The translations under genes and the position numbers were made by a program. Shown here one piece after another: positions 25,525 to 33,124 of a stretch of DNA of 33,162 bases. This DNA is from Minwuia thermotolerans (GTDB lineage: Bacteria > Pseudomonadota > Alphaproteobacteria > Minwuiales > Minwuiaceae): the NCBI RefSeq assembly GCF_002924445.1, contig NZ_PIGG01000011.1:1-33162 (forward strand). Direction: 5' to 3'. The stretch's first letter is position 1, and each line of letters begins with the position of its first letter. The notes below the pieces were generated by a model. The model made no database searches, was not told where the DNA came from, and saw only the letters and a program-made list of their open reading frames with translations.

Positions 25525-25941
25525 ATGATCACCACCCGACACCTTTTCTCCATCTTGATCGTTGGCGGACTTTCAGCGCTGTTCGTTGCATCCCGCGCAG
25601 ACGCCACCTCGACCTCTCTCGAATACGCCCTTGCCTTCCCGGTCACCATTGCCGGGGGCGCCGCCGGGTTCATCCTCTTCACCAAGATTCGTCCTTTCCT
25701 GGAGAAGCTGGTTGGCCACGCCGGAGTAATGCCGTGCGTGTGTCTTGGCCACATCGTTGGCGCCGTGACGCTGGCACTGGCCTTCCCGTCTGCCGACCTC
25801 ATTTCTTCACCGATGATATCGGACGCTCTGATCTTTACGGCGATCGCATTGTGCGGAGCCGCATGCACGCCGGTCGTCGCTTGGGTCTTCGCTGGCCTGC
25901 GGGCCATCAAGCACCCGACCAACAAGCGATTCCTCAACTGA
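25525..25941 (+). CDS. Small membrane protein, tandem copy 1
   Basis: A 138-residue hydrophobic protein with about four membrane helices (roughly residues 6-22, 34-53, 68-88 and 97-122) and a basic tail. It is a paralogue of the next gene: both start 'MIT-RHL', share 'LEKLVGHAGVMPC' in the middle and end in '-KRF-N' after 'FAGLRAIK'. I know no family for it. The gene is flanked by its own leader hairpin and a strong terminator, so it forms a stand-alone unit repeated in tandem. The start is supported by alignment to the copy, since no classical Shine-Dalgarno sequence is well placed. Confidence 0.6.
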   Translation: MITTRHLFSILIVGGLSALFVASRADATSTSLEYALAFPVTIAGGAAGFILFTKIRPFLEKLVGHAGVMPCVCLGHIVGAVTLALAFPSADLISSPMISDALIFTAIALCGAACTPVVAWVFAGLRAIKHPTNKRFLN

Positions 25942-25946
25942 CATAC

Positions 25947-25986
25947 GCGGCACGCCGTCCTTCCGGCGGCGTGCCGCTCCCTTTTT
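25947..25986 (+). terminator. Rho-independent terminator, copy 1
   Basis: GCGGCACGCC (25947-25956) pairs with GGCGTGCCGC (25968-25977), followed by a T run at 25982-25986. It ends the first membrane-protein unit. Confidence 0.85.
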
Positions 25987-26002
25987 ACCTTCGCTTTCCA
26001 CT

Positions 26003-26035
26003 ACGCCCTTCGGGAGCTGATGCCCGCAAGGGCGT
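26003..26035 (+). promoter_or_regulatory. Leader hairpin, copy 2
   Basis: ACGCCCTTCGGG (26003-26014) pairs with CCCGCAAGGGCGT (26023-26035), with the same AGCTGATG loop as copy 1. The one changed base is the bulged one, so pairing is kept. AAGGG in the 3' arm lies six bases before ATG 26039. Confidence 0.6.
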
Positions 26036-26038
26036 CAG

Positions 26039-26512
26039 ATGTCTATCATGATCACTGCTCGACACCTTCTCTACGTCCTGATCTTCGGCGGGCTGGCGGC
26101 GCTATTCGTCGCATTCTGCACCGCGATGGTTACACTCATCGGTGACGCAGACACCGCCTGGACCTTCCTGGAACACACTCTTGCCTTCGTCCTCACGATT
26201 GTCGGCTGGGTCGTCATTTTTCTCTTCATCACGATTCCCGGCTGCGTCGTCGGGCTTCTCCTCTTCCAAAAGACCTATCCTGTCCTGGAGAAGTTGGTCG
26301 GCCACGCCGGGGTGATGCCGTGCACAGTTCTTGGTATGTGCATCAGCGCCGTTTCGCTGCTGACGGTATTCCCTTTCACCTCACCGATATCGGTCGCCCT
26401 GATCTTTGCAGCCATCGCATTGTGCGGAGTCGCATGCACGTGCGCTGTCGCCTTGGCCTTCGCCGGTTTGCGGGCCATTAAGCGCGCGATCGACAAGCGC
26501 TTCCCCAACTGA
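26039..26512 (+). CDS. Small membrane protein, tandem copy 2
   Basis: A 157-residue hydrophobic protein, paralogous to the preceding gene, with about four membrane helices. A longer second helix region ('FVLTIVGWVVIFLFITIPGCVVGLLLF') replaces the shorter one of copy 1. The shared 'LEKLVGHAGVMPC' and 'FAGLRAIKRAIDKRFPN' show common descent. ATG 26039 has AAGGG six bases upstream; ATG 26048 is the position homologous to the start of copy 1, so the true start may be three codons later. No function is known to me. Confidence 0.6.
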   Translation: MSIMITARHLLYVLIFGGLAALFVAFCTAMVTLIGDADTAWTFLEHTLAFVLTIVGWVVIFLFITIPGCVVGLLLFQKTYPVLEKLVGHAGVMPCTVLGMCISAVSLLTVFPFTSPISVALIFAAIALCGVACTCAVALAFAGLRAIKRAIDKRFPN

Positions 26513-26517
26513 CCGAA

Positions 26518-26557
26518 GCGGCACGCCGCCCTTTCGGCGGCGTGTCGCCCCCTTTTT
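26518..26557 (+). terminator. Rho-independent terminator, copy 2
   Basis: GCGGCACGCCGCC (26518-26530) pairs with GGCGGCGTGTCGC (26536-26548) with one mismatch and is followed by TTTTT at 26553-26557. It closely resembles the terminator after copy 1, so the duplicated unit includes it. Confidence 0.85.
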
Positions 26558-26602
26558 CCTTCGCGTTTTATCTCACAGCCAGGGACCGCCCTCAGGGGCG
26601 GC

Positions 26603-27136
26603 ATGCCCATGAGAATCCCTACGTCCAAGCCCCCCGTCAGCTACTATGACTTCGGAGACGGTAACGGCCGTGTCCGGGCGCGTCGGCACCTCAACATCGA
26701 CGGCTCGGAAGGTGGATGGGTCGCAGAGACGGCCTCCGCCTCGCCAACCGCCTATATCGCCCGCAACGCCCTGATCTACGGGAGGGCGCGCGTCGCCGAT
26801 CATGCCAAGATCAAGGACTTCGCGCGCATCTGCGACGATGCCGAGATCATCGGCGAGGCCATCGTCTCCCAGAACGCCTTCGTCGGCGGGTACGCTTTCG
26901 TCGCCGGCAATGCGATGGTCTCGATCAACGCCACCGTCTACGGCCAGGCCCGCGTCCTCGGCAACGCGACCGTCGTCGGCACGGCGCGTGTCGGCGGGAC
27001 CGCGCTGGTCTACCAGTGGGCCTACATCGCGGGCTACGCACATATTGCCGCCGGCACCTTCGGCGGCGATGGCAAGAACACCACGGTCATCGACGGCAGC
27101 AGGCCGCCGATCGATCCGCCACCGACCTTGGACTAA
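26603..27136 (+). CDS. Left-handed beta-helix repeat protein
   Basis: A 177-residue protein made mostly of hexapeptide-like repeats ('AYIARNALIYGRARVADHAKI', 'AIVSQNAFVGGYAFVAGNAMV', 'ATVYGQARVLGNATVVGTARV'), which fold as a left-handed beta helix. Such short repeat proteins (YdcK-like) are common on plasmids and phages, and their role is mostly unknown; it lacks the extra parts of an acyltransferase, so enzymatic activity is doubtful. A GC hairpin (ACCGCCCTCAGGGGCGGC region, 26585-26602) ends right at the first start codon. ATG 26609 is an alternative start with AGGGG ten bases upstream. A strong terminator follows. Confidence 0.75.
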   Translation: MPMRIPTSKPPVSYYDFGDGNGRVRARRHLNIDGSEGGWVAETASASPTAYIARNALIYGRARVADHAKIKDFARICDDAEIIGEAIVSQNAFVGGYAFVAGNAMVSINATVYGQARVLGNATVVGTARVGGTALVYQWAYIAGYAHIAAGTFGGDGKNTTVIDGSRPPIDPPPTLD

Positions 27137-27162
27137 CCCCACACGGTCACGTCCCGATTACG

Positions 27163-27196
27163 AGAAAGAGCCGCCCCGTCCGGGCGGCTCTTTTTT
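27163..27196. terminator. Bidirectional terminator
   Basis: GAGCCGCCC (27168-27176) pairs with GGGCGGCTC (27182-27190). An A-rich run precedes the stem and TTTTTT follows it, so it can end both the beta-helix gene (plus) and the secreted-protein operon (minus), whose stop is at 27208. Confidence 0.9.
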
Positions 27197-27207
27197 CTTG
27201 TCGGAGA

Positions 27208-27831
27208 TCAATCGGAGTATCGGTTGCGGCAATCCCGAGAGGTGCAGCGCTCGTCCACATCGACACCTAGTCGATCCGCGGCTTGCTCGACTTTCTTATG
27301 GTCCGCCTTGCCGCAGGTGCCGCGGGCTTCACAGGAATTGGCTACCGCCGCCTCGATCTCCGCCTTGCTCATATGGCCAGCCTCGTAGGCCTTGCGATAC
27401 TGAATGGCGCCGACCCGGTCGACCTCACGGCCGAGATGTTCGCCATAGATCTTGCCGAGCCACCCCTCGAAACCGCCACCACCGGCCGCCGTTCCGTCAT
27501 CATCATCCGAGCTACCACCGCCGCTCGCGCTTGCGGCAGGCGACGGCAAGTTCATCGACTTGCATGAAACCGATCCATTCGAACCGATACCGCCGACGAA
27601 GTTATTCGTTCCGCCGCATCGACTGCCGCTCAAGGCGTCTATGACCCGGCGCTGCGCATCGATCTCGCCCTGAAGCGCCGCGAGTTGCGCCTTCAGGTTC
27701 CGCAACTCGTTCATCAAGGCTGAATATTCAGGCGAGGACTTCTGCCCGGTCGCCGAGAAACTCGTAATCTGCGCCGCGGCCGGCAACCCGGATAACAGAA
27801 CCATCAATAATACGAAGAAGAATACTCTCAT
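27208..27831 (-). CDS. Secreted coiled-coil protein
   Basis: A 207-residue exported protein: signal peptide 'MRVFFFVLLMVLLSGLPAAA' with likely cleavage before Gln, a coiled coil ('SALMNELRNLKAQLAALQGE', then 'IDAQRRVIDAL'), a Gly/Ser/Asp-rich linker ('GGGSSDDDDGTAAGGGG') and a C-terminal Cys-containing helical part ('NSCEARGTCGKADHKKVEQ', 'CTSRDCRNRY'). The N-terminal layout (signal, 'FSATGQ', helix) resembles that of the upstream gene product ('FAVSGQ', helix), so both may belong to one surface structure. ATG 27831 is preferred to the TTG at 27843 because the signal starts there. It lies 69 bases after the upstream gene. Function unknown. Confidence 0.65.
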   Translation of the reverse strand: MRVFFFVLLMVLLSGLPAAAQITSFSATGQKSSPEYSALMNELRNLKAQLAALQGEIDAQRRVIDALSGSRCGGTNNFVGGIGSNGSVSCKSMNLPSPAASASGGGSSDDDDGTAAGGGGFEGWLGKIYGEHLGREVDRVGAIQYRKAYEAGHMSKAEIEAAVANSCEARGTCGKADHKKVEQAADRLGVDVDERCTSRDCRNRYSD

Positions 27832-27900
27832 TTGAATCAGCAATCATTTGTTCCCTCATATATTTATGGCGGCAAGCAATAATTGATCCTGACATTGTCA

Positions 27901-29304
27901 CTACGGCTGACAGTGATACGTGTGCGGGCAGCTACCGTCGCACTGGATTGTGGCGTAACCACCTCCCCTGACCACGCAGTCGCCGTTGTACATCTCCCAC
28001 GTATTGGCCCAGCATTGATCGCCCGCGTCTGGATGACAGCATGAGTGCGTATTGCAGCTTGTGCTGTCGGTGCAATTGCCGCCGCATTCGCTACAATCGA
28101 CCGTGCCGCCACCTGTGAACTCACACGCCCGTGTGCGCGTCTTCGATCCGCCACCGCAAGACGCGGAACAACTACTCCATCCGGACCAAGAGCCGTACTC
28201 ATAGGTTCCGGTGGTTACCGACCAAACATCAGAACCGGCCCCGAGATTCACTGTCGCTGAATGCGCGACGCCTGTATCCGAACTGGTCGTCAATCGAAGC
28301 CGTACAGAATCACCGGGATCAATCGTCGCTGACGCACCCCACGCACCCCCGTTTACGGAAAGAGCCGGGGACCCCTGACCTGAAACGGAGACCGCCAGCG
28401 GCCCATCGTACCCGCTCGGCGTTACCGGATCCGAGCTGACGGTCGCATCCAATGCCTGATCGGTGAGGTCGTTGAAGCTGAACGGATCGGGCGTTACGTC
28501 TTGGTCACGAGTCGTGACGGTCCATGACGTCACCAAGGACGACATTGTCATCGTCGTCGTCTTGGACGTCCCGAAATTGTTGGATGCAGTCATCCGAAGC
28601 TGAACGTAATCGCCGGATTCGATAGTCGCCGTTGAACCCTGCGCGCTTCCGTTTACAAGAATGATCGCGCCATTGGTTACGGAGACCGTTCGCTCTCCAA
28701 AGAAGCCTGAAAGCTGCGCTTGACCGGTCGTATACACATCGCCGGGCTCCGCATCCGAAACATCATTGAATGTTGTCGACGCTTCAGGAGCCGCGCCGAT
28801 TTCTTGCCAGTTCTGACCGTCACAGAACAACACGGTTTTATAGGGGGCCGCATATCTCAGCACGCCCTCATGGTCGGGATCACAAACGCCACCATCACCA
28901 AGCTTGATGCCGCTTTCGTGCGCAGTGACACCGGAGAACGTCACCCGCCCATCATCCTCTATATCAAGCCCAAGAACGCATCCGTTCCCATCTGCATTCG
29001 GATGCTCAGGGCCATAGATCATGCCGAGCTTCCCACATGGATCATCACCAACGACGCAACCATCGGCATCGGCATCAGGATGGTTCGGTCCATAGACCAT
29101 TCCCTTGTCACCGCACGCCTCGACCGCGGCCTTTAGCTCCGCGTGGTACTGTGTCAGTTGGGAGATATAGGCACCTTGTTTCGCGGCTCCAGCGCCACCC
29201 CGCCCCTGCCCTGAGACCGCAAACAGCCGATCCTGTGCGACCACCGAACCGAGAGATAAGATACCCACCAAGAAAACGAAAAATATTATAATTGTACGAC
29301 GCAA
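27901..29304 (-). CDS. Secreted protein with thrombospondin type 1 repeat
   Basis: A 467-residue exported protein. After a signal peptide ('IIIFFVFLVGILSLGSVVA') come a helical stretch and two tandem Asp-rich Cys repeats ('GMVYGPNHPDADADGCVVG' and 'GMIYGPEHPNADGNGCVLG'), likely calcium-binding. Two beta-sandwich-like repeats follow, each with 'VNG...ATI..GD.V.LR.T' and ending 'W.VTT'. A thrombospondin type 1 repeat comes near residue 370 ('SWSGWSSCSASCGGGSKTRT' with later Cys residues), and then a Cys-rich tail. These are extracellular adhesion modules; a role in contact with recipient cells or hosts is possible. The start is TTG at 29304, needed to give the signal peptide; GGATAG stands upstream. 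AT-richer than its neighbours at the 5' end. Confidence 0.7.
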   Translation of the reverse strand: MRRTIIIFFVFLVGILSLGSVVAQDRLFAVSGQGRGGAGAAKQGAYISQLTQYHAELKAAVEACGDKGMVYGPNHPDADADGCVVGDDPCGKLGMIYGPEHPNADGNGCVLGLDIEDDGRVTFSGVTAHESGIKLGDGGVCDPDHEGVLRYAAPYKTVLFCDGQNWQEIGAAPEASTTFNDVSDAEPGDVYTTGQAQLSGFFGERTVSVTNGAIILVNGSAQGSTATIESGDYVQLRMTASNNFGTSKTTTMTMSSLVTSWTVTTRDQDVTPDPFSFNDLTDQALDATVSSDPVTPSGYDGPLAVSVSGQGSPALSVNGGAWGASATIDPGDSVRLRLTTSSDTGVAHSATVNLGAGSDVWSVTTGTYEYGSWSGWSSCSASCGGGSKTRTRACEFTGGGTVDCSECGGNCTDSTSCNTHSCCHPDAGDQCWANTWEMYNGDCVVRGGGYATIQCDGSCPHTYHCQP

Positions 29305-29394
29305 ATATCTATCCGAATATTTAAATATAGTTTCAATTTTATGTTACACCAAATTTTCACATGTTACTTATGAATGTGTCTGCAAATTTTTAAA

Positions 29395-29400
29395 TATTAT
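29395..29400 (+). promoter_or_regulatory. Possible -10 box of leaderless gene
   Basis: TATTAT lies 11-16 bases before ATG 29411 in an AT-rich gap. No ribosome binding site precedes that ATG, so transcription could start within a few bases of it. A matching -35 box is not obvious. Confidence 0.3.
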
Positions 29401-29410
29401 ACCATACATA

Positions 29411-29665
29411 ATGCACAGGGATTACTCAAAAATACGTATCAAATACTTCGAGGGACGCATCTATAACGCACGCGTGCGCGAGCTCGTGGATAGCGGGCAG
29501 TATAACGACACCGGCTTCGCGGACGCCTGGGCCGAGGGCCGTTTTGTCGAGGTACGCGCAACCTCCCTCGTTGAAGCAATGCGGCTCCTTCAGCGCGACT
29601 ATCCCGAGGACGCCGGCTTCAAGGTCACCGACCTCATCGAAATCCCCGACCCCTATGCCCCGTAG
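29411..29665 (+). CDS. Small hypothetical protein
   Basis: An 84-residue acidic soluble protein ('DYSKIRIKYFEGRIYNARVRE', 'FADAWAEGRFVEVRATSLVEA', 'LLQRDYPEDAGFKVTDLIEI'), with no domain I can name. The balanced composition and high-GC codon use support a real gene. No Shine-Dalgarno sequence precedes ATG 29411; a possible -10 box lies directly upstream, so the message may be leaderless. It diverges from the secreted-protein operon and precedes the DUF2958 gene by about 215 bases of GC-rich leader. Such small proteins often accompany antirestriction and DUF genes on plasmids; its task is unknown. Confidence 0.6.
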   Translation: MHRDYSKIRIKYFEGRIYNARVRELVDSGQYNDTGFADAWAEGRFVEVRATSLVEAMRLLQRDYPEDAGFKVTDLIEIPDPYAP

Positions 29666-29841
29666 CGGCCTTCATCGCGGCTGCGCGGCGGATGTCGCCA
29701 TGCCGTTTCGTCGTCCCCTTTGGTGCCCCGATCGGGTGCGGGTTACCTCTGGCAGGCGCAGCCTTGCCGTCCATGCCCGGCCCGCGCCAGCCCGTGTTGG
29801 GCAGGACGGCCGCGGCTCTTCGCGCCTGCCCTTCGTCTCCC

Positions 29842-29879
29842 CGCCCTACGGGGCGAACACCAACAAGGGAGACGACATC
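29842..29879 (+). promoter_or_regulatory. UNCG-loop hairpin leader of DUF2958 gene
   Basis: CGCCC (29842-29846) pairs with GGGCG (29851-29855) around a TACG loop, which as RNA is an unusually stable UNCG-type tetraloop. AAGGGAGA follows before the start codon at 29880. The preceding 150 bases show no gene. Confidence 0.5.
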
Positions 29880-30254
29880 ATGAAACTGCTGACCGATGAC
29901 ATCCGCGCCAAGCTCATCGCCAATGGCCGCAAGAACGCCGAACGGCTCGCCGATCCCGACAACGAGGACGGGAACACGCACGACTTCCGGCCGGTCGTGA
30001 AGCTCTTCAACCCCTGCGGCGCCGGCACCTGGCTCCTGACCGAGATTGACCCGGAGGATACGGATATCGCTTACGGCCTGTGCGACCTTGGCATGGGATG
30101 CCCGGAACTGGGCACCGTGCGTATCTCGGAGCTTGAGCGCGTCCGGCTTATGGGCGGCGCCCTCGGCATCGAGCGCGATTGCCACTGGACAGCCGACAAG
30201 ACGCTGTCCGCCTATGCCGACGAGGCCCGCAGGCTGGGCTACATCAAGGCATAA
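29880..30254 (+). CDS. DUF2958 family protein
   Basis: A 124-residue protein of the DUF2958 family: 'MKLLTDDIRAKLIANGRKN', 'DFRPVVKLFNPCGAGTWLLTE', then 'AYGLCDLGMGCPELGTVRISEL' and 'IERDCHWTADKTLSAYADEAR' are the family pattern. These proteins are frequent on conjugative plasmids and islands, near antirestriction genes, and their biochemical role is not known to me. ATG 29880 is supported by AAGGGAGA just upstream. It is followed by a convergent terminator. The gene is intact at normal family length. Confidence 0.85.
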   Translation: MKLLTDDIRAKLIANGRKNAERLADPDNEDGNTHDFRPVVKLFNPCGAGTWLLTEIDPEDTDIAYGLCDLGMGCPELGTVRISELERVRLMGGALGIERDCHWTADKTLSAYADEARRLGYIKA

Positions 30255-30267
30255 GCCCACGTGGCAC

Positions 30268-30294
30268 AAAGCCCCGCTTCGGCGGGGCTTCTTC
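30268..30294. terminator. Terminator between convergent genes
   Basis: AAGCCCCGC (30269-30277) and GCGGGGCTT (30282-30290) form a 9-bp stem with a TTCG tetraloop, followed by CTTC. It separates the DUF2958 gene from the convergent DUF3644-like gene. Confidence 0.75.
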
Positions 30295-30311
30295 GTGCGT
30301 TCACAGCGCTT

Positions 30312-31508
30312 CTATTTGTACCTGTCGCCCTGCTCCTGACAGTGAGCACGAACGCGCTCAATCCACTTGTCATACCAGACCCAGGTATTTTTGTAGTCGC
30401 CGGGCCGCCCGAAGCCGTTCGCCGGGTTCTTGCCGTCCAACGACTTCCACAACGCGGTATGGGCCTGCTGATTGAACTTCGGGTACCCTTCCGCCTGCAT
30501 CATTTCCCATACTTGCTTTGCGGTGTAGCGGCTCTTATCAACCTCCTTCAACAGAACGCGGTTGATCTCGCGGCCTTCCTCAGAATCTCCCTTGACGAAC
30601 TCAACTGCCTCATCGGCGCTGGAAGCGCGATTGCCGACGACAGGCACATACGCCACGCGATACCGGTACGCCGGATCGCCATAGTCCGCCTCGCTCAACC
30701 CCTCTTCGAACGCGTCGATGAATGTCTCAACATGGGACGGCAACGTGCTTCCCTTCTTCAAAGCCGCGCGTTGATCGGTTCCGAAGGTCACGAATTGCAG
30801 CGCGATCGGAAGTCGACGCTCAAGCCCGTACTGCTGGCCGAAAAGCGACTTGATCGCGTTATTGAAATTCAGACAGCACGCCTGGAGCTTAGCGCTGATG
30901 GCATCATCGATCCGGTTTGTCGAGCGATGCTCAATCTCGTGACGCAGATCCAGCAGAAATTCGAGGTTCTTCACCGCCCCATTGGGAATAGGGCATCGCT
31001 CATGACGCAGACACTTGCCGAGTTCCCAATAGCAATCTGCCCCATGTTTGGTCTTCTGCACGGTCCCATCGCCTTTCTTATACCTGTAGTCGATGCCTTC
31101 CCTGCGGAACCAGGCATGCAGCAGGTACGTCCACGCAATGATGCAGGTCACGATGAACAGTTCCGCGCGAAACGTCAGGCCTGCGCCATTGAAGATGTGG
31201 ACCGCCGCGATCATCGCTTCCCGCGCCTTGATCAGCAGCTCATCGCCACGCAGATTGAGTCCGGTTTCCGGATCGACCTCGGGCCAGTTTGCGAGGAAGG
31301 TATCCAGCTCGACTTCTGACGCCGGTTTGGCACTTTTGTACCGTGCGCCCGTTCGAATCTCGGCGATGCGCGCATGGTTGATGGAGCGCGTCGGTCGCGT
31401 GAAGTAGGCCAGTATATCCTGATCATTATACCCACCACGCGACAGCATCGCCTTGATCAGGGCGATTTCCCATCGTTCGAGCGTATTCCCGCGCTTCCTT
31501 GACACCAT
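30312..31508 (-). CDS. DUF3644-like protein with HEPN-type motif
   Basis: A 398-residue protein. The N-terminal 55 residues look like a helix-turn-helix ('WEIALIKAMLSRGGYNDQDI', 'HARIAEIRTG'). The central part (residues about 90-215) fits DUF3644, which I read as a HEPN-like helical bundle: 'LLIKAREAMIAAVHIFNGAG', 'AELFIVTCIIAWTYLLHAWF' and the R-x4-H motif Arg189-His194 in 'LRHEIEHR'. HEPN proteins are often RNases in toxin-antitoxin, abortive infection or other defence systems. The C-terminal 180 residues are of unknown type. I chose ATG 31508 over GTG 31520, both being possible. Its place alone at the edge of the cargo fits a single-gene defence factor, but this is inference. Confidence 0.7.
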   Translation of the reverse strand: MVSRKRGNTLERWEIALIKAMLSRGGYNDQDILAYFTRPTRSINHARIAEIRTGARYKSAKPASEVELDTFLANWPEVDPETGLNLRGDELLIKAREAMIAAVHIFNGAGLTFRAELFIVTCIIAWTYLLHAWFRREGIDYRYKKGDGTVQKTKHGADCYWELGKCLRHERCPIPNGAVKNLEFLLDLRHEIEHRSTNRIDDAISAKLQACCLNFNNAIKSLFGQQYGLERRLPIALQFVTFGTDQRAALKKGSTLPSHVETFIDAFEEGLSEADYGDPAYRYRVAYVPVVGNRASSADEAVEFVKGDSEEGREINRVLLKEVDKSRYTAKQVWEMMQAEGYPKFNQQAHTALWKSLDGKNPANGFGRPGDYKNTWVWYDKWIERVRAHCQEQGDRYK

Positions 31509-31639
31509 ATCTCTTGCCACTCCACAGCAAGACCGAGTTCAGAAATACTCAAGGAAACCTAACGACTTTCCGGTTTGAGGGGAAAGACTTCCCCTGCCTG
31601 CAACCGCCTTCGGCGTTTTCCGGTCACCCCTTCCACTCA

Positions 31640-31662
31640 TGTCCTTTTTGCAAGAAGAAAAA
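31640..31662 (+). repeat. Inverted repeat of IS1111-type element, tail side
   Basis: TGTCCTTTTTGCAAG followed by AAGAAAAA is the reverse complement of the repeat at 33125-33146 except for one extra T. It lies 288 bases after the transposase stop. Confidence 0.85.
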
Positions 31663-31663
31663 A

Positions 31664-31949
31664 TGGGCTACATCAACGACGGCGAGTATGTCGTTTTGCT
31701 TCTCTTATATGGTCTGTGCAAAGCAGGGGGCAGAGCTCAAGACGACGGTTGATCAGACACTCATGCGCGGGTTGGCTACCGCAAGACCGTGTATTCGTCT
31801 TGGAGCTGCCTCTGTCAGCGGGCGTGCGTGGAATCGTGATCCGCACTTCGAAGGGGCGAGGGTTCTCCTACCGGGCTCAGCCCCCAGCCTTACACAGACG
31901 GCATTACTTTGTCGTCGCGCGCGCCTTCAAACTTTAAGCGCGCGACGTA
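31664..31949 (-). ncRNA. Candidate guide RNA region of IS1111-type element
   Basis: This 286-base stretch lies between the transposase stop and the inverted repeat and holds no convincing gene. In the IS1111 group this position carries the seek/bridge RNA that guides target choice. I did not model its fold, so the RNA is inferred from position only. Confidence 0.4.
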
Positions 31950-33077
31950 TCATCTATCGGCTGACTCTGGTGGCGGACTCACCTCTCTTGCGATAGCCCA
32001 CATGAATCCAACCATTTCCCGCGCGATTGCGGTGGCAGCAATATTCTTTGGCTTGCCTGTCGCCAGAAGCCGCCGGAACTTGTGACTTAATCTCAATTGA
32101 GCCTTCCACGCGATATCCGTCACGCTGTTAGGTAGGCCTTCGATTTGTGGAAGCTGTTCTCGACCGATGCGAGGTCCGAAACGATAGCTCCAAGCCCCTT
32201 CAGCCAAAACGCGTCGTGCTCGCGCGCTACCAGCCTTGGTAATTCCACCCCTACGTGTTGTCGTGCCGCTGGATCTTTCCGACGGGATTAGGCCCAGAAA
32301 GGCCATCACCTGACGAGGATTGTCGAAACGGTTGAAGTCGCCTACTTCTGCCACAACAGTCGCTGCGGTAATTAGGCCGACGCCTCGCATTGATTGAAGT
32401 GCCATCACCACTGGTCCCATAGACCAAGATGGAATCAGCATCTCAATTTCTTTTGTGAGCCGGTCCCGACGGTTCTCGGCCTCTTCGACGGCATTCACGT
32501 ATTCTTGGAAAACGGCCTGTTCCACAGGGGTATCGAGCTTAACCCTCGAAAGCCAACGCCTATGGATTTTCGTCCAACTCGCTTTTCCGGTGTAAATAAT
32601 TCCGCGACGTAATAGAAAACTCTGAAGTGATTGTCTCGCCCGTGACAGCGCCTGAAGGGATGTTTCCCTGGCGCGAATTAGGTCCCGTACGGCTTCATGT
32701 TCCTCTCCCGGAACCCAAACAGAAATGAGTTCGCCTGCGCGGTGCATACGAGCCAGCTTAATCGAATCGCGCCGGTCTGTTTTTATCTGGTCGCCCGGCC
32801 GGGTCGGAATCAGCGATGGGGCGACGACGACACATTCGTAACCGGCTCCGGTGAGTTCACGATAAAGACCGTAACCGCAAGGGCCGGCTTCATAACAAAA
32901 TGAAAGTGGCTCACCGTGGCGTTTTGCTACTTTTTTCGCAACCTCCAGAATAGCCCCCGGTCTGTTGGCGATGGTGCCAATGTGTATGGTTTCGGCCATA
33001 CGTTCGGCCGGAGAGACACTGACAGATATTGTGGCTTTGTGGACGTCAAGTCCAATATAGGCGGCTGAAGAGTACAC
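31950..33077 (-). CDS. IS110/IS1111-family transposase
   Basis: A 375-residue DEDD transposase. RuvC-like motifs are 'YIGLDVHKATISVSV' (Asp), 'SFCYEAGPCGYGLYREL' (Glu) and 'DQIKTDRRDSIKLARMHRAGE' (Asp pair). The C-terminal Transposase_20 part has 'LQSMRGVGLITAATVVAEVG', 'FLGLIPSERSSGTT' and 'GGITKAGSARARRVLAEGAW'. The start is GTG at 33077, set by GGAGG seven bases upstream; a longer frame reaches 33119 but would begin inside the end repeat. The gene is complete. It differs clearly from the other IS110-type transposase at 309-1475, so the two elements arrived separately. Confidence 0.9.
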   Translation of the reverse strand: MYSSAAYIGLDVHKATISVSVSPAERMAETIHIGTIANRPGAILEVAKKVAKRHGEPLSFCYEAGPCGYGLYRELTGAGYECVVVAPSLIPTRPGDQIKTDRRDSIKLARMHRAGELISVWVPGEEHEAVRDLIRARETSLQALSRARQSLQSFLLRRGIIYTGKASWTKIHRRWLSRVKLDTPVEQAVFQEYVNAVEEAENRRDRLTKEIEMLIPSWSMGPVVMALQSMRGVGLITAATVVAEVGDFNRFDNPRQVMAFLGLIPSERSSGTTTRRGGITKAGSARARRVLAEGAWSYRFGPRIGREQLPQIEGLPNSVTDIAWKAQLRLSHKFRRLLATGKPKNIAATAIAREMVGFMWAIAREVSPPPESADR

Positions 33078-33124
33078 ATTACTTCCTCCTTTTGTTGAAA
33101 TAGTAAACTGCTTTAGCAATATAC

